DNA of 40,030 nt from Pseudomonadota bacterium (GTDB lineage Bacteria; Pseudomonadota; Alphaproteobacteria; Micropepsales; Micropepsaceae): contig JAKOQZ010000084.1 of the NCBI GenBank assembly GCA_029778105.1, positions 1-40,030 of the forward strand, given 5' to 3'. The notes beneath the pieces were generated by a model. That model saw only the letters and a list, made by a program, of their open reading frames with translations, ran no database searches and was not told the DNA's origin. Each line of letters starts with the position of its first letter. Positions within the stretch are counted from its first letter, which is position 1. The translations under genes and the position numbers were made by a program. Positions 1-8,502 of the stretch are shown piece after piece.

Positions 1-2586
1 AAGCGCCACCAGCGCGGCGCTGCCCATGCCGGAGAACGACTTGGCGCTCGCCTCCGACTGGCCGCCGGCCTTCAGCTCATAACCCGGCGGCAGCTGGATG
101 CCCGCCGCCCGCGTCATGATCTCGGTCGTCAGGTTCGAGGTGAGGAAGCCCGACTGCGGGTAGGCCGTCACCGTCGCCGAACGCAGGCGGTCGAAGCGGT
201 CAATCCGCGCCGGGCTGGCGTCGAAGCGCAGCGACGCCACCTGCGCCAGCGGCGCCGCCGCGCCGGTCGCGGTCGGGATGTAGATCTCGTCCAGAATGTC
301 CGGCGCATGGTGATCGGCCAGCGGCAGGCGCAGCGTGATGGGATAGGATTCGCCGTCGCGGTCCAGGAAATCGCCGACCGACTCGCCCGCCACCGCCAGC
401 CGCACGACACGGTCCACCGTGCCCGGCGCGATGCCCAGCAACGCCGCCTTGCCCTCGTCCACGTCCACCTTCAGATCGGTGCGCGTGGCGCGCGAAGGAT
501 TGTTCACGTCGCGCGTGCCGGGCACCTGGCGGATCAGATCCTCCAGCTGCGCCGCGATGCGCCGCACGCCTTCCACTTCCGGCCCGCGCACGCGGATGGC
601 GATCGGCGCCTCCAGCGGCGGGCCGTTCTCCATCGACTTCACCAGGATCTTCGTGCCCGGATAGGCATCGAACGCCGCGCGCCATTCATCCAGCATCTGC
701 GGCGTGCGCTGCGGGTCGTATGCCTTCAGCATCACGAACGCGTCCGCGATATTGGTCGCCAGCTCACGCTGGTTCACGTTGTAGTAGACGCGCGGGTTGC
801 CCCGGCCGAGGCTCGACATCACGCTCTCGACCTCGGGATATGCCTTCAGCTTCGCCTCGACGAACTCAAGCGCGGCGTTCGTCTTGGCCGTCGACGCGCC
901 CTCGGGCAGCTCGATCTGCACCATGACGATGCGCGAATCCGCCAGCGGGAACAGGCTGAATCCGATGCGCGGCACCAGCGTCAGCGTGCCGGCGAACAGC
1001 GCCAGCGCGATCAGGCAGGTGACCAGGGGCCGGGCCAGCGCCCGGTGCAGCAGCGGGCGGTAGATCCGGTGGATGCCGCCCATGATGGTCCGCAGCAGCC
1101 AGTTGCCGTCCTCATGCTTCTCTTCCTTCAGGATGCGGCTCGCGACGAAGGGAATGATCGTCAGCGACACGAACAGCGACGCCGTCACCGTCAGCAGCAC
1201 CGCGACCGGCAGCGAGCGGGTGAACGCGCCCGCGCCTTCGGGCAGGAACAGCAGCGGCAGGAAGGCCAGCATCAGCGTCGCCGTGCAGCCCAGCACCGCC
1301 AGCGAAATCTGCTTCGTGCCCTCGATCGCCGCATCCACCGGCTTCTTGCCCATGCGCAGATGCCGCGCGATGTTCTCGACCACGACGATGGAATCGTCCA
1401 CCAGCAAGCCCAGCGACAGCACGAAGCCCGCGATGGAAAGCTGGTTCAGCGTGAAGCCGGCGTTGTCGAGCATGAAGACGCCCAGCGCCAGCGACATCGG
1501 GATCGAGAACATCACCACCAGCGACGCGCGCACGCCCAGCGGCAGCAGCGTCAGCAGCACCAGCCCGACCGCGATCAGGAAGTCGGTCGCCAGATGGCCG
1601 AGCCGCGCGTCCACCGCCTCGCTCTGGTCGAAGGCGGTCACCAGCGTCACGTCGCCCGGCAGGCCGGTGCGGAAGGCGTCGGCCTTCGCCATGATGCCGT
1701 CGCGCACATTGAAGACGTTCTGCCCGTCGCGCTGGTTGGCGGTGATGAACACCGCCTTCGCGCCGTTGATGCGCGTCGTGTAGACGTTTTCTTCCTCGGC
1801 CCAGGCGACCTCGCCGATGTCGCGCACATGCACCACATTGGCGCCTTCCGCCGAGACGATCGTGTCGGCCACCTCGTCCAGACTGTCATACGAGCCGGTG
1901 GTCTTGAGATTATAGCGCATGCCGCCGGCCTGCACCGCGCCGCCCGGGATTTCGGCGTTCTCGCCCTGGATCGCCTGCGCGACCTGATTGATCGTCACGC
2001 CCAGACGGCTCATCCGCGCAAGATCCAGCGCCACGCGCACTTCCGGATCGGGCGCGCCCCACACCTCCACCTGACGCACGCCCGCGACGCCCTCGATCAG
2101 GTCTTTCAGATCGCGCGCCCGGTCGGTCAGCTCGCGATACGACACGTCGCCCACCAGCGCGAACTGCACGATATTGGTGAGGCCCGGCTGGCCCTTGCGC
2201 ACCGTCACGTTGCGCACGGCGTCCGGCAGATCGGGCCTGAGACGGTTCATCTCGCGGATGATCTCGTCATATTTGCGGTCCATGTTGGGCAAGCCCCACT
2301 CGAACTGCACATTGACGACCGCGACGCCGTTCGTGGTGGTCGACTTGATCTCGTGGACGTCGTCCAGTTCGTTGAACGCATCCTCGATCTTGTCGGTGAT
2401 CAGCTTCTCCACCTCGGCGGCTTCCATGCCGGGCGCGATGGTGATGACGGTGAAGAACGGCGCATCGAATGTCGGGTCTTCGGTGCGCGGCACCGAATTG
2501 AATGCGTTGAAGCCGAGCGCCGCGAACATCAGCGTCACGACCAGCGTGAACTGCCAGTTGCGGACGGCGAAGCCGGCGATGTTCAT
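1..2586 (-). CDS. RND efflux transporter permease subunit (AcrB-like), 3' end missing
   Basis: Inner-membrane proton-driven pump subunit of a tripartite RND system that moves drugs or other toxic compounds out of the cell. I translated the minus strand from the ATG at 2586. The frame stays open to the window edge for 862 codons, whereas RND permeases usually have about 1020-1050, so the C-terminal part lies outside. The start reads MNIAGFAVRNWQFTLVV, with the first membrane segment and the VPRTEDPTFDAP region typical of the family. The TM4 proton-relay motif VDDSIVVVEN is present, with Asp397 and Asp398 matching the AcrB Asp pair at 407/408. The gene begins 5 bp after the adaptor gene at 2592-3662, so both belong to one operon. 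Substrate cannot be read from the sequence. The hydrophobic-amphiphilic drug type is more likely than the heavy-metal type, but this is an inference. Confidence 0.93.
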   Translation of the reverse strand, partial: MNIAGFAVRNWQFTLVVTLMFAALGFNAFNSVPRTEDPTFDAPFFTVITIAPGMEAAEVEKLITDKIEDAFNELDDVHEIKSTTTNGVAVVNVQFEWGLPNMDRKYDEIIREMNRLRPDLPDAVRNVTVRKGQPGLTNIVQFALVGDVSYRELTDRARDLKDLIEGVAGVRQVEVWGAPDPEVRVALDLARMSRLGVTINQVAQAIQGENAEIPGGAVQAGGMRYNLKTTGSYDSLDEVADTIVSAEGANVVHVRDIGEVAWAEEENVYTTRINGAKAVFITANQRDGQNVFNVRDGIMAKADAFRTGLPGDVTLVTAFDQSEAVDARLGHLATDFLIAVGLVLLTLLPLGVRASLVVMFSIPMSLALGVFMLDNAGFTLNQLSIAGFVLSLGLLVDDSIVVVENIARHLRMGKKPVDAAIEGTKQISLAVLGCTATLMLAFLPLLFLPEGAGAFTRSLPVAVLLTVTASLFVSLTIIPFVASRILKEEKHEDGNWLLRTIMGGIHRIYRPLLHRALARPLVTCLIALALFAGTLTLVPRIGFSLFPLADSRIVMVQIELPEGASTAKTNAALEFVEAKLKAYPEVESVMSSLGRGNPRVYYNVNQRELATNIADAFVMLKAYDPQRTPQMLDEWRAAFDAYPGTKILVKSMENGPPLEAPIAIRVRGPEVEGVRRIAAQLEDLIRQVPGTRDVNNPSRATRTDLKVDVDEGKAALLGIAPGTVDRVVRLAVAGESVGDFLDRDGESYPITLRLPLADHHAPDILDEIYIPTATGAAAPLAQVASLRFDASPARIDRFDRLRSATVTAYPQSGFLTSNLTTEIMTRAAGIQLPPGYELKAGGQSEASAKSFSGMGSAALVAL

Positions 2587-2591
2587 GTCGC

Positions 2592-3662
2592 TTACTCCGC
2601 GCTGGCGGTGGCGATGGAGACTTTCTCGCCGTCGGTGAGATAGCCCGCGCCGTCGACGACCACCTGATCGCCCGCCTTCAGGCCCGCCGTCACCGCGACC
2701 AGCCCACCGGAGATGCGTCCCGTGGCGATGCGCGTGCGCTTGGCCGCGCCGGTCGCCGGATCGACGACGAACACCATCGCCTCGCTGCCATGCCCTTCAA
2801 GGATCGCGTCCACCGGGATCGCCAGCGTCGCGGCGCTCTGGGCCGAGGGAGTGATCGCCGCCCGGCCGACCAGACCGCTCTTCAGCGGCGCATCGTTCGC
2901 GGCGATCCGCATTTTTATCTGGAACGTGCCGGTGCGGGCGTCGGCATCCGCGCCGATTTCGGTCACGCTTGCGGTGAACGCCTGCCCGGGAAAGGCGTCG
3001 AAGCTCACCGTGGCGGCGTCGCCCAGCGCCACGCGCAGCGCATCGCGGTCGGCCAGACCCGCCGCCAGCACGAAGGATTCGCTCATGTCCGACAGCGTCA
3101 GCACCGGCGCGCCCGCAGCGACCACGCCGTTCGCCTCGATATTGCGCTTCAGCACGATCCCGTCCGCCGGGGCCACGATGCTGGCATAGCCCCGGTTCGA
3201 ACGGGCCGCCTGCGCCGTCGCCCTGGTCGATTTGGCCTGCGCCTCGGCATCCTGCAGCGCGGCGTCGGAGGCGAAGCCGCTGGCGTGCAGCTTCTTCACC
3301 CGGGCCAGTTCGCGCGCCGCCTTGTCCGCCGCCTCCTGCGCCTGACGCAGCTGGGCGTCGACATCGCGCGGATCGAGTTCGGCCAGCACCTGGCCCTTCT
3401 TCACCGCGTCGCCTTCCTCGACATTCAGCACCGAAACGACACCGGGTGTCTTGAAGGCGAGCACATACGAGCGGTCGGGCTCCACCCGGCCGATGGTGCG
3501 GATTTCGCTGAGGAATGGGGCCGGCCCTGCCGCCGCCACCCGCACCGGCACGGCCTGCGCTTCGGCGCTGGCGGAGGGCGTGGCCGCCGATCCGCCGCAC
3601 CCGGCCAGCGTGAACGTCAGAAAAGTCGCGGAAATACCAGCCAGAAGACCCGAACGGCGCAT
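2592..3662 (-). CDS. RND efflux periplasmic adaptor (membrane fusion protein), lipoprotein
   Basis: Adaptor that links the inner-membrane RND pump to an outer-membrane channel. The protein has 356 residues. It begins MRRSGLLAGISATFLTFTLA followed by GCGG, a lipoprotein signal peptide with lipobox L-A-G-C, so it is probably anchored by a lipid in the periplasm. The rest has the usual order: barrel-sandwich lipoyl half (PDRSYVLAFKTPGVV, VEEGDAVKKGQVLAELD), an alpha-helical hairpin rich in Ala, Arg and Lys, the second lipoyl half (ASIVAPADGIVLKRN), a beta-barrel and a membrane-proximal domain. A TTG codon lies four codons upstream, but the ATG at 3662 has a G-rich ribosome site (TGGGGTG) and gives the cleaner signal peptide. 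It is co-transcribed with the permease, and its upstream region carries operator-like repeats. Confidence 0.93.
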   Translation of the reverse strand: MRRSGLLAGISATFLTFTLAGCGGSAATPSASAEAQAVPVRVAAAGPAPFLSEIRTIGRVEPDRSYVLAFKTPGVVSVLNVEEGDAVKKGQVLAELDPRDVDAQLRQAQEAADKAARELARVKKLHASGFASDAALQDAEAQAKSTRATAQAARSNRGYASIVAPADGIVLKRNIEANGVVAAGAPVLTLSDMSESFVLAAGLADRDALRVALGDAATVSFDAFPGQAFTASVTEIGADADARTGTFQIKMRIAANDAPLKSGLVGRAAITPSAQSAATLAIPVDAILEGHGSEAMVFVVDPATGAAKRTRIATGRISGGLVAVTAGLKAGDQVVVDGAGYLTDGEKVSIATASAE

Positions 3663-3676
3663 CGCGCACCCCAAAA

Positions 3677-3747
3677 CTAGACGCTGTCTAGATCATCCTG
3701 CCAGCCTATCTTGTCGCTGTCTAGATGAATCTTTGCAGTGTCTAGAT
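3677..3747. promoter_or_regulatory. Operator-like array upstream of the RND operon
   Basis: The 90-bp gap before the adaptor gene holds a perfect inverted repeat, CTAGAC-GCT-GTCTAG (3677-3691). It also holds three direct copies of TGTCTAGAT at 3685-3693, 3718-3726 and 3739-3747. Two of these extend to the 12-mer CGCTGTCTAGAT (3682-3693 and 3715-3726). CTAG is normally rare in such genomes, so four CTAG tetramers in 71 bp is notable. On the minus strand each copy reads ATCTAGACA, whose TAGACA could also serve as a -35-like element. Palindromes of this size are typical of TetR-family operators that control RND pumps, but no regulator gene is adjacent, so the cognate protein is unknown. Confidence 0.6.
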
Positions 3748-3752
3748 TTGAG

Positions 3753-4943
3753 TCAAAATCGCTCCAGATCGAAATCGACGAAGATCGCCGCATGGTCCGA
3801 GGCAGCCGCCGCGCGCGGCACCGCCTTCGGCCCCCACAGCGCCTGCCCCGAGCGGTCGATGCCACAGCTCACCGCCGCCGCCTTCAGATCGGGCGAGACC
3901 AGGATGTAGTCGATCTGGCCCTTGCTCACCCGCCCGCCCCGCTCGTCGACATGGGTGAACGATTTATCCGGCCCCAGCGTGTCGCGGACGATGTTGATGA
4001 GCCCGCTCCCCGTCAGCAGCGCATCGATCGAACTCTGCCGTCCGCCCAGCGCCGCGCCGTTCGCGCCGGCCCGGTCCGGCACTTCGTTCAGATCGCCGAC
4101 CACCGCCACGCGGTGGGGCCTGCCCTCCGCCGCATAGCGCGCCGCGACGATCCGGGCGATCTCCTCGGCCTGCCGGATGCGCTTGGCGTCGGTCTCGCTT
4201 TCCAGCGTCGCCGACCCGCGCTTCGACTTCAGATGCGTCACCAGAACCGCCATGCGTCCCTTGCCGCCGGGCAGTTCGATGATCGCCTCCAGACAGTCGC
4301 GGTTGAAGAGGCGCGGCGTCGTGCCATCGCGGCGCACGGGCTCAGCCGGATCGACCGTGGAGGCGTTGGACCGCAGGCAGACGATGGGGTGCTTGGACAG
4401 GATGCCGACGTCGATCCCACGCTCGTCATTGCCTTCGATCAGCATGCAATAGGGATATTTGCGCCCCAGAACCTGCACGTTGAAGGCCTCCAGCGTGCGC
4501 CGGTCCTCCACTTCGCACAGCCCGATCACATCGGCGTCGACGCGCCGGATCACCTTGCCGATCGCCTGCACCTGAACGCCCGACAGCGTTTCGCCGGTCA
4601 GCTCGATGCCGCCGATCCAGTCGCCCCGCCCGCGGATCGCCGCGTTGACCGACGCCACCGGCGAACGCGCGTCCCCGTCGCGCTCGTGAAAGAAAAAGCG
4701 CTGCGACCTGGCGTCCGGCGCGCTCACCCGGTCGCAGCGCACGGTCACATAGTCGGCGAGCTTGCCCTCGTTCCACACCCGGACGATCTCGGCGGTGTTG
4801 TAGACCTTGGCGTCCAGCAGACGCTGCAGCACGGCGACGCCTTTCAGCGCATTCGCCGCGCCCGCATCGTCGCCCGCCGCAAACAGACGCGGCCGCGAAA
4901 ACAGGTTCTCCACATTGAAGGTCGCAAGCCGGAACTTGATCAT
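3753..4943 (-). CDS. Endonuclease/exonuclease/phosphatase family protein
   Basis: Predicted metal-dependent phosphodiesterase of the EEP (DNase I/exonuclease III) fold, 396 residues. The expected catalytic signatures are visible in order: FNVEN near the start (metal-ligand Asn), IGLCEVED in the first third (metal-ligand Glu), VAVVGDLNEVPD about two thirds in (catalytic Asp-x-Asn), and ASDHAAIFVDFDL at the C-terminus (catalytic Asp-His). There is no signal peptide, so a cytoplasmic location is likely, although some relatives are secreted. The substrate (DNA, phospholipid or small phosphoester) cannot be deduced. The ATG at 4943 starts directly with the first beta strand. The gene lies between the RND operon and a TetR gene on the same strand. 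It is not obviously co-regulated with either. Confidence 0.85.
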   Translation of the reverse strand: MIKFRLATFNVENLFSRPRLFAAGDDAGAANALKGVAVLQRLLDAKVYNTAEIVRVWNEGKLADYVTVRCDRVSAPDARSQRFFFHERDGDARSPVASVNAAIRGRGDWIGGIELTGETLSGVQVQAIGKVIRRVDADVIGLCEVEDRRTLEAFNVQVLGRKYPYCMLIEGNDERGIDVGILSKHPIVCLRSNASTVDPAEPVRRDGTTPRLFNRDCLEAIIELPGGKGRMAVLVTHLKSKRGSATLESETDAKRIRQAEEIARIVAARYAAEGRPHRVAVVGDLNEVPDRAGANGAALGGRQSSIDALLTGSGLINIVRDTLGPDKSFTHVDERGGRVSKGQIDYILVSPDLKAAAVSCGIDRSGQALWGPKAVPRAAAASDHAAIFVDFDLERF

Positions 4944-4984
4944 CGCCCGATCATCCCCGCCGCACCTGACGGGTCAATGCGGCG

Positions 4985-5587
4985 TTACGCGCGCGCCCCG
5001 TCCACCATCAGCATCACGATCCGCCGCACCCGCCCGCCCAGCACGTCAGGCGCGGCAAGGGCGCCGTGTTTCGCGCCGTTGGACGCGGCGGTCAGCAAGT
5101 CCGCCAGATCGGCCGGCGTGACGCCGCGCTTCAGCGTCAGCCGCCCGGCGCTGCGTTCGGCCGCGATCGCCTTGGCCAGCGCCGCCTGCGCCGCCGCCGC
5201 CCGCGCCGCGATGATCGCCCCGCCGATCCGGTTGGAGACCTCCATCAGCTCGGCCGCATGCGCCGAACCCAGCATGCGCGTCGCATACGCCTCTATCTTC
5301 GCCGCGACCATCGCGCCCAGCGCTTCGCCCGAGCTTTTCCCGGCCGCCCGCGCCTCGGCCAGCGCCCGCTCGGCCGCCGCGTCGACGAAATCGTGCATCG
5401 TCTCGATCACGGCGGCGAACAGCGCCTCTTTCGACGCATAATGCCGATAGAGGCCCTGACGCGACAGGTTCGCCTCCGCCGCCACCGCCTCCATGCTCGC
5501 CCGGCGATAGCCGTAGCGGCTGAAGACGGTCAGCGCCGCATCGAAGATGCGGGCGCGGGAACTGTTCTCGGCAGGCAGGGCAGACAT
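4985..5587 (-). CDS. TetR/AcrR family transcriptional regulator
   Basis: One-component repressor of 200 residues. The N-terminal helix-turn-helix is clear: RARIFDAALTVFSRYGYRR, then SMEAVAAEANLSRQGLYRHY and ASKEALFAAVI, spanning about residues 9-56. The C-terminal ligand-binding half is Ala-rich and not specific enough to name an inducer. The frame is open far upstream, but the ATG at 5587 gives the normal TetR length, and the upstream extension would run through the divergent hydroxylase gene. It is transcribed away from the molybdenum hydroxylase genes at 5672-8391 and shares an 84-bp intergenic region with them. That region has a perfect 8-bp-arm inverted repeat (5599-5620). The obvious inference is that it represses the hydroxylase operon and itself. 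Confidence 0.9.
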   Translation of the reverse strand: MSALPAENSSRARIFDAALTVFSRYGYRRASMEAVAAEANLSRQGLYRHYASKEALFAAVIETMHDFVDAAAERALAEARAAGKSSGEALGAMVAAKIEAYATRMLGSAHAAELMEVSNRIGGAIIAARAAAAQAALAKAIAAERSAGRLTLKRGVTPADLADLLTAASNGAKHGALAAPDVLGGRVRRIVMLMVDGARA

Positions 5588-5598
5588 GCGACAAACTG

Positions 5599-5620
5599 GA
5601 CAATCATGACATTGATTGTC
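5599..5620. promoter_or_regulatory. Palindromic operator between TetR gene and hydroxylase operon
   Basis: Perfect inverted repeat GACAATCA-TGACAT-TGATTGTC, 22 bp in total, lying 11 bp upstream of the TetR start codon and 51 bp upstream of the iron-sulfur subunit start. On the minus strand it overlaps TTGACA (5622-5617), a consensus -35 hexamer for the TetR gene, although no good -10 follows at 17 bp. Position, symmetry and size fit an autoregulatory TetR operator. Confidence 0.65.
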
Positions 5621-5671
5621 AACAACGTTCGAGCCTAGCCTCCCATCAAACGCGCGCCGGGGAGAGCCGCC

Positions 5672-6124
5672 ATGACCGATCTGATCGTCAACGGAAAAGT
5701 TCACGCCGTCGATGTCGAGGATGACATGCCGCTGCTCTGGGCGCTGCGCGACGTGCTCAATCTCACGGGCACGAAATATGGCTGCGGTGTCGCGGCCTGC
5801 GGCGCCTGCACGGTGCATATCGACGGCGTGCCGACCCGCTCCTGCTCGATTCCCGCCTCCGCCGTCGCCGGACAGCAGATCGTGACCATCGAGGGCCTCA
5901 AGACCGGCGACACGCTGCACAAGGTGCAGAAGGCCTGGATCGAAGCGCAGGCCCCGCAATGCGGCTACTGCCAGTCCGGGCAGATCATGGCCGCCGTGGC
6001 CCTGCTCAACGAAACACCCAACCCCACCGACGACGAGATCGACGCGGCGATGACCAATATCTGCCGCTGCGGCTCCTATGCCGAAATCCGCGCCGCGATC
6101 CACATCGCCGCGACGTCGGTCTGA
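5672..6124 (+). CDS. iorA: Molybdenum hydroxylase [2Fe-2S] subunit (isoquinoline 1-oxidoreductase alpha-like)
   Basis: Small electron-transfer subunit of a xanthine oxidase-family enzyme, 150 residues. It carries both [2Fe-2S] clusters. The plant ferredoxin-type cluster uses Cys38, Cys43, Cys46 and Cys58 ([18 protein letters not shown]). The C-terminal helical cluster uses Cys97, Cys100, Cys131 and Cys133 ([13 protein letters not shown]). Electrons pass from the molybdopterin subunit encoded next to these clusters. No FAD subunit is encoded nearby, as in IorAB-type two-subunit enzymes that donate to a cytochrome or other membrane carrier. A GGGGAGAG ribosome site precedes the ATG. The stop is 14 bp before the large-subunit start, so the two are one operon. 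The symbol is by family resemblance. Aldehyde or N-heterocycle oxidation are both possible. Confidence 0.88.
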   Translation: MTDLIVNGKVHAVDVEDDMPLLWALRDVLNLTGTKYGCGVAACGACTVHIDGVPTRSCSIPASAVAGQQIVTIEGLKTGDTLHKVQKAWIEAQAPQCGYCQSGQIMAAVALLNETPNPTDDEIDAAMTNICRCGSYAEIRAAIHIAATSV

Positions 6125-6138
6125 GGGGAGCGCGCATC

Positions 6139-8391
6139 ATGGCCTTCAAACCCACCCGCCGCTTCTTCATCTGGTCGGGCCTCGCCGCCGGCGCGCTCGT
6201 CGTGGGCTATGCGCTCACCCCCTTCTCCACGCTCGACCGTGCCCGCCGGATCGCCGGCAAGGGCGAGGCGATGCTCACCGCCTGGGTCCGCATCGCGCCC
6301 GACAACACCGTCACGGTCATCGTGCCCCACGCCGAAATGGGCCAGGGCGTCCACACCTCGCTGCCCATGATGCTGGCCGAAGAGCTCGACGCCGACTGGT
6401 CGCTCGTCCGCATGGAACAGGCGCCCGCCGACATCGCCTTCGCCAACGGCGCCCTCGCGCGCGGCTTCCTCACCGGCGATATGTCGATCCCGTCCTTCCT
6501 CAGCGGCTCGACCGACTTCCTGATGCGCAAGGCGTCGGAGTTCATGAACCTCCAGATTACCGGCGGCTCGATGTCCATCCGCACCACCGGCATCTTCGGC
6601 ATGCGCCGCACCGGCGCGGCCGCCAAGGCGATGCTCATCAAAGCCGCGGCCGACACCTGGAACGTGCCCGAGGCCGAAATCGTCGCCGCCAAAAGCGTGC
6701 TCAGCCACCCCGCCTCCGGCAAGCGCGCCACCTATGGCGAGATGGCCCCTCTCGCCGCCGACTATGACGCGCCGGTCGATGCACCGCTCAAGGCGAAGAA
6801 GGACTACACCATCGTCGGCACGCCGGCCGCCCGTTTCGACATCCCCGCCAAGGTCGACGGCAGCGCCGTCTACGGCATCGATGTCCGCCTGCCGGGCATG
6901 CTCTTCGCCGCCGTCGCGCAGTCGCCCGTGTTCGGCGGCAAGCTGAAAAGCGTCGACGATGCGCCCGCGCTCGCCATGCGCGGCGTGAAAAAGGTGCTGA
7001 AGCTGGAAGACGCCGTCGTCGTCATCGCCGACAACACCTGGCGCGCCCGCGCCGCGCTCGCCATGCTCGAACCCGTCTGGGACGAAGGCCCCGGCGCCGC
7101 GCATTCCTCCGCCTCCATCCTCGCCGGCATGGACGCCGCGCTCGGCAAGGCCGAAGCGGGCAACGACTGGAGCAGCGATTATGACGAGGGCGACGCCCCC
7201 AAAGCCGTCGCCGCCGCGCCGCGCACCATCGAGGCGACCTACCGCCTGCCTTATCTCGCCCACGCGACGATGGAGCCGATGAACGCGACGGCCTGGCTCA
7301 AGGACGGCAAGCTCGAACTCTGGGGCGGCTTTCAGGACGGTCTCGGCGTCCGCGCCGTCGCCGCCGAAGTCGCCGGCATGAGCGCCGACGACATCACCAT
7401 CCACCACACCTTCATGGGCGGCGGCTTCGGCCGCCGGGCCTATTCGCCCATGCTGCCCGGCAACAAGCCGAACGACGTCCGCTTCGCCATCGCCGCCAGC
7501 CGCGCCATGAACGCGCCGGTCCAGTGCGCCTTCAGCCGCGAAGAGGACATGACGCAGGACTTCTACCGCGACGCCAGCGTCGCCCGGCTGAAAGCCGGCC
7601 TCGACGCCAACGGACGCATCACCGGCTTCATCCACGCCTTCGCCGAACGCCACGACCCGCCCGAGGCGACCCACATCGCCTATGACGTGCCCGACCGCGT
7701 CGCGCGCTTCGTCACCGGCACCAACCCCATTCCCTGGGGTCCCTGGCGCAGCGTCGACCACACCCAGCACGGCTTCTTCATCGAAAGCTTCATCGACGAA
7801 CTGGCCTTTGCCGCCAGGCAGGACCCGCTCGCCTTCCGCCTCGCCCATCTCGGCAATGCCCCGCGCCACCGCGCCGTTCTGGAAAAAGTCGGGCAGATGG
7901 CGGGCTGGACGACGCCCGCCCCGGCGGGCCGCGCCCGCGGCGTCGCGATGCGCGAGGCCTTCGGCACCATCCTCGCGCAGGTGGCGGAAGTCTCCATCGG
8001 CGATGACGGCCGCGCCCGCGTCCACAGGATGTGGAGCGCCGTCGACCCCGGCGAGGTCATCAACCCCGCCACCTTCAAGGCCCAGATCGTCGGCGGCGCC
8101 ATTTACGGCCTCACCGCCGCGCTCTATGGCGGCATCACCATCGAGAAGGGCCGGGTCGTGGAGCAGAATTTCCCGGACTACGAGATGGTCCGCATGACCG
8201 AGGCCCCGCATCACGAGGTCGCCTTCATCGAGTCCGGCGCCAAGACGGGCGGCGGCGGCGAACCCGGCACCGCCCCGGTCGCGGCCGCGGTGGGTAACGC
8301 GATCTACGCCCTCACGGGCCAGCGCATCCGCGAACTCCCCTTCCGCAAATTCGACCTGAAAACCGGCGGCCAGATCGCCCGGGCGGGATAA
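6139..8391 (+). CDS. iorB: Molybdenum hydroxylase molybdopterin-binding subunit (isoquinoline 1-oxidoreductase beta-like)
   Basis: Catalytic subunit of 750 residues that hydroxylates an N-heterocycle or oxidises an aldehyde at a molybdenum cytosine dinucleotide cofactor. The start MAFKPTRRFFIWSG and a hydrophobic run to about residue 28 form a twin-arginine-like signal or anchor, so the complex probably works at the periplasmic face. Family motifs include IVPHAEMGQGVHTSLPMMLAEELD (ligand to the pterin), the HHTFMGGGFGRRAY loop, and GGGGEPGTAPVAAAVGNAI near the C-terminus, which holds the Glu that acts as general base in this superfamily. The frame is open from 5959, but the ATG at 6139 follows GGGGAG and matches the family N-terminus. 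No dedicated XdhC-like maturation gene lies in the window. Natural substrate unknown. Confidence 0.9.
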   Translation: MAFKPTRRFFIWSGLAAGALVVGYALTPFSTLDRARRIAGKGEAMLTAWVRIAPDNTVTVIVPHAEMGQGVHTSLPMMLAEELDADWSLVRMEQAPADIAFANGALARGFLTGDMSIPSFLSGSTDFLMRKASEFMNLQITGGSMSIRTTGIFGMRRTGAAAKAMLIKAAADTWNVPEAEIVAAKSVLSHPASGKRATYGEMAPLAADYDAPVDAPLKAKKDYTIVGTPAARFDIPAKVDGSAVYGIDVRLPGMLFAAVAQSPVFGGKLKSVDDAPALAMRGVKKVLKLEDAVVVIADNTWRARAALAMLEPVWDEGPGAAHSSASILAGMDAALGKAEAGNDWSSDYDEGDAPKAVAAAPRTIEATYRLPYLAHATMEPMNATAWLKDGKLELWGGFQDGLGVRAVAAEVAGMSADDITIHHTFMGGGFGRRAYSPMLPGNKPNDVRFAIAASRAMNAPVQCAFSREEDMTQDFYRDASVARLKAGLDANGRITGFIHAFAERHDPPEATHIAYDVPDRVARFVTGTNPIPWGPWRSVDHTQHGFFIESFIDELAFAARQDPLAFRLAHLGNAPRHRAVLEKVGQMAGWTTPAPAGRARGVAMREAFGTILAQVAEVSIGDDGRARVHRMWSAVDPGEVINPATFKAQIVGGAIYGLTAALYGGITIEKGRVVEQNFPDYEMVRMTEAPHHEVAFIESGAKTGGGGEPGTAPVAAAVGNAIYALTGQRIRELPFRKFDLKTGGQIARAG

Positions 8392-8412
8392 CCACCCACC
8401 TGAAGCTTGCAC

Positions 8413-8467
8413 TGACGCGCACGTCAACCGGCGGCGCGTTTCCCGCGCCGCCATCGTCGGCTATAAC
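8413..8467. promoter_or_regulatory. Inverted repeats between hydroxylase and aldehyde dehydrogenase genes
   Basis: The 111-bp gap holds a small palindrome TGACG-CGCA-CGTCA (8413-8426) and a strong GC hairpin GGCGGCGCG-TTTCC-CGCGCCGCC (8430-8452). A TATAAC hexamer follows (8462-8467). There is no T-tract after the hairpin, so it is a weak candidate terminator or a protective mRNA structure. TATAAC may be the -10 of a separate promoter for the aldehyde dehydrogenase, but no convincing -35 lies 16-18 bp upstream. Confidence 0.35.
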
Positions 8468-8502
8468 GCCTCGCCCGCTATCATCAGGAGGAAACAACGA
8501 TC

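Noticed and set aside
307-2643. 778-codon plus-strand frame opposite the RND permease
   Set aside because: The protein is His/Arg/Gln-rich and low in complexity, and the minus strand encodes a full RND sequence with TM4 Asp pair. It is an antisense shadow.
6076-8454. 792-codon minus-strand frame opposite the molybdopterin subunit
   Set aside because: Gly/Arg/Asp-rich shadow with no domain. The plus-strand gene has a ribosome site and the GGGGEPG motif.
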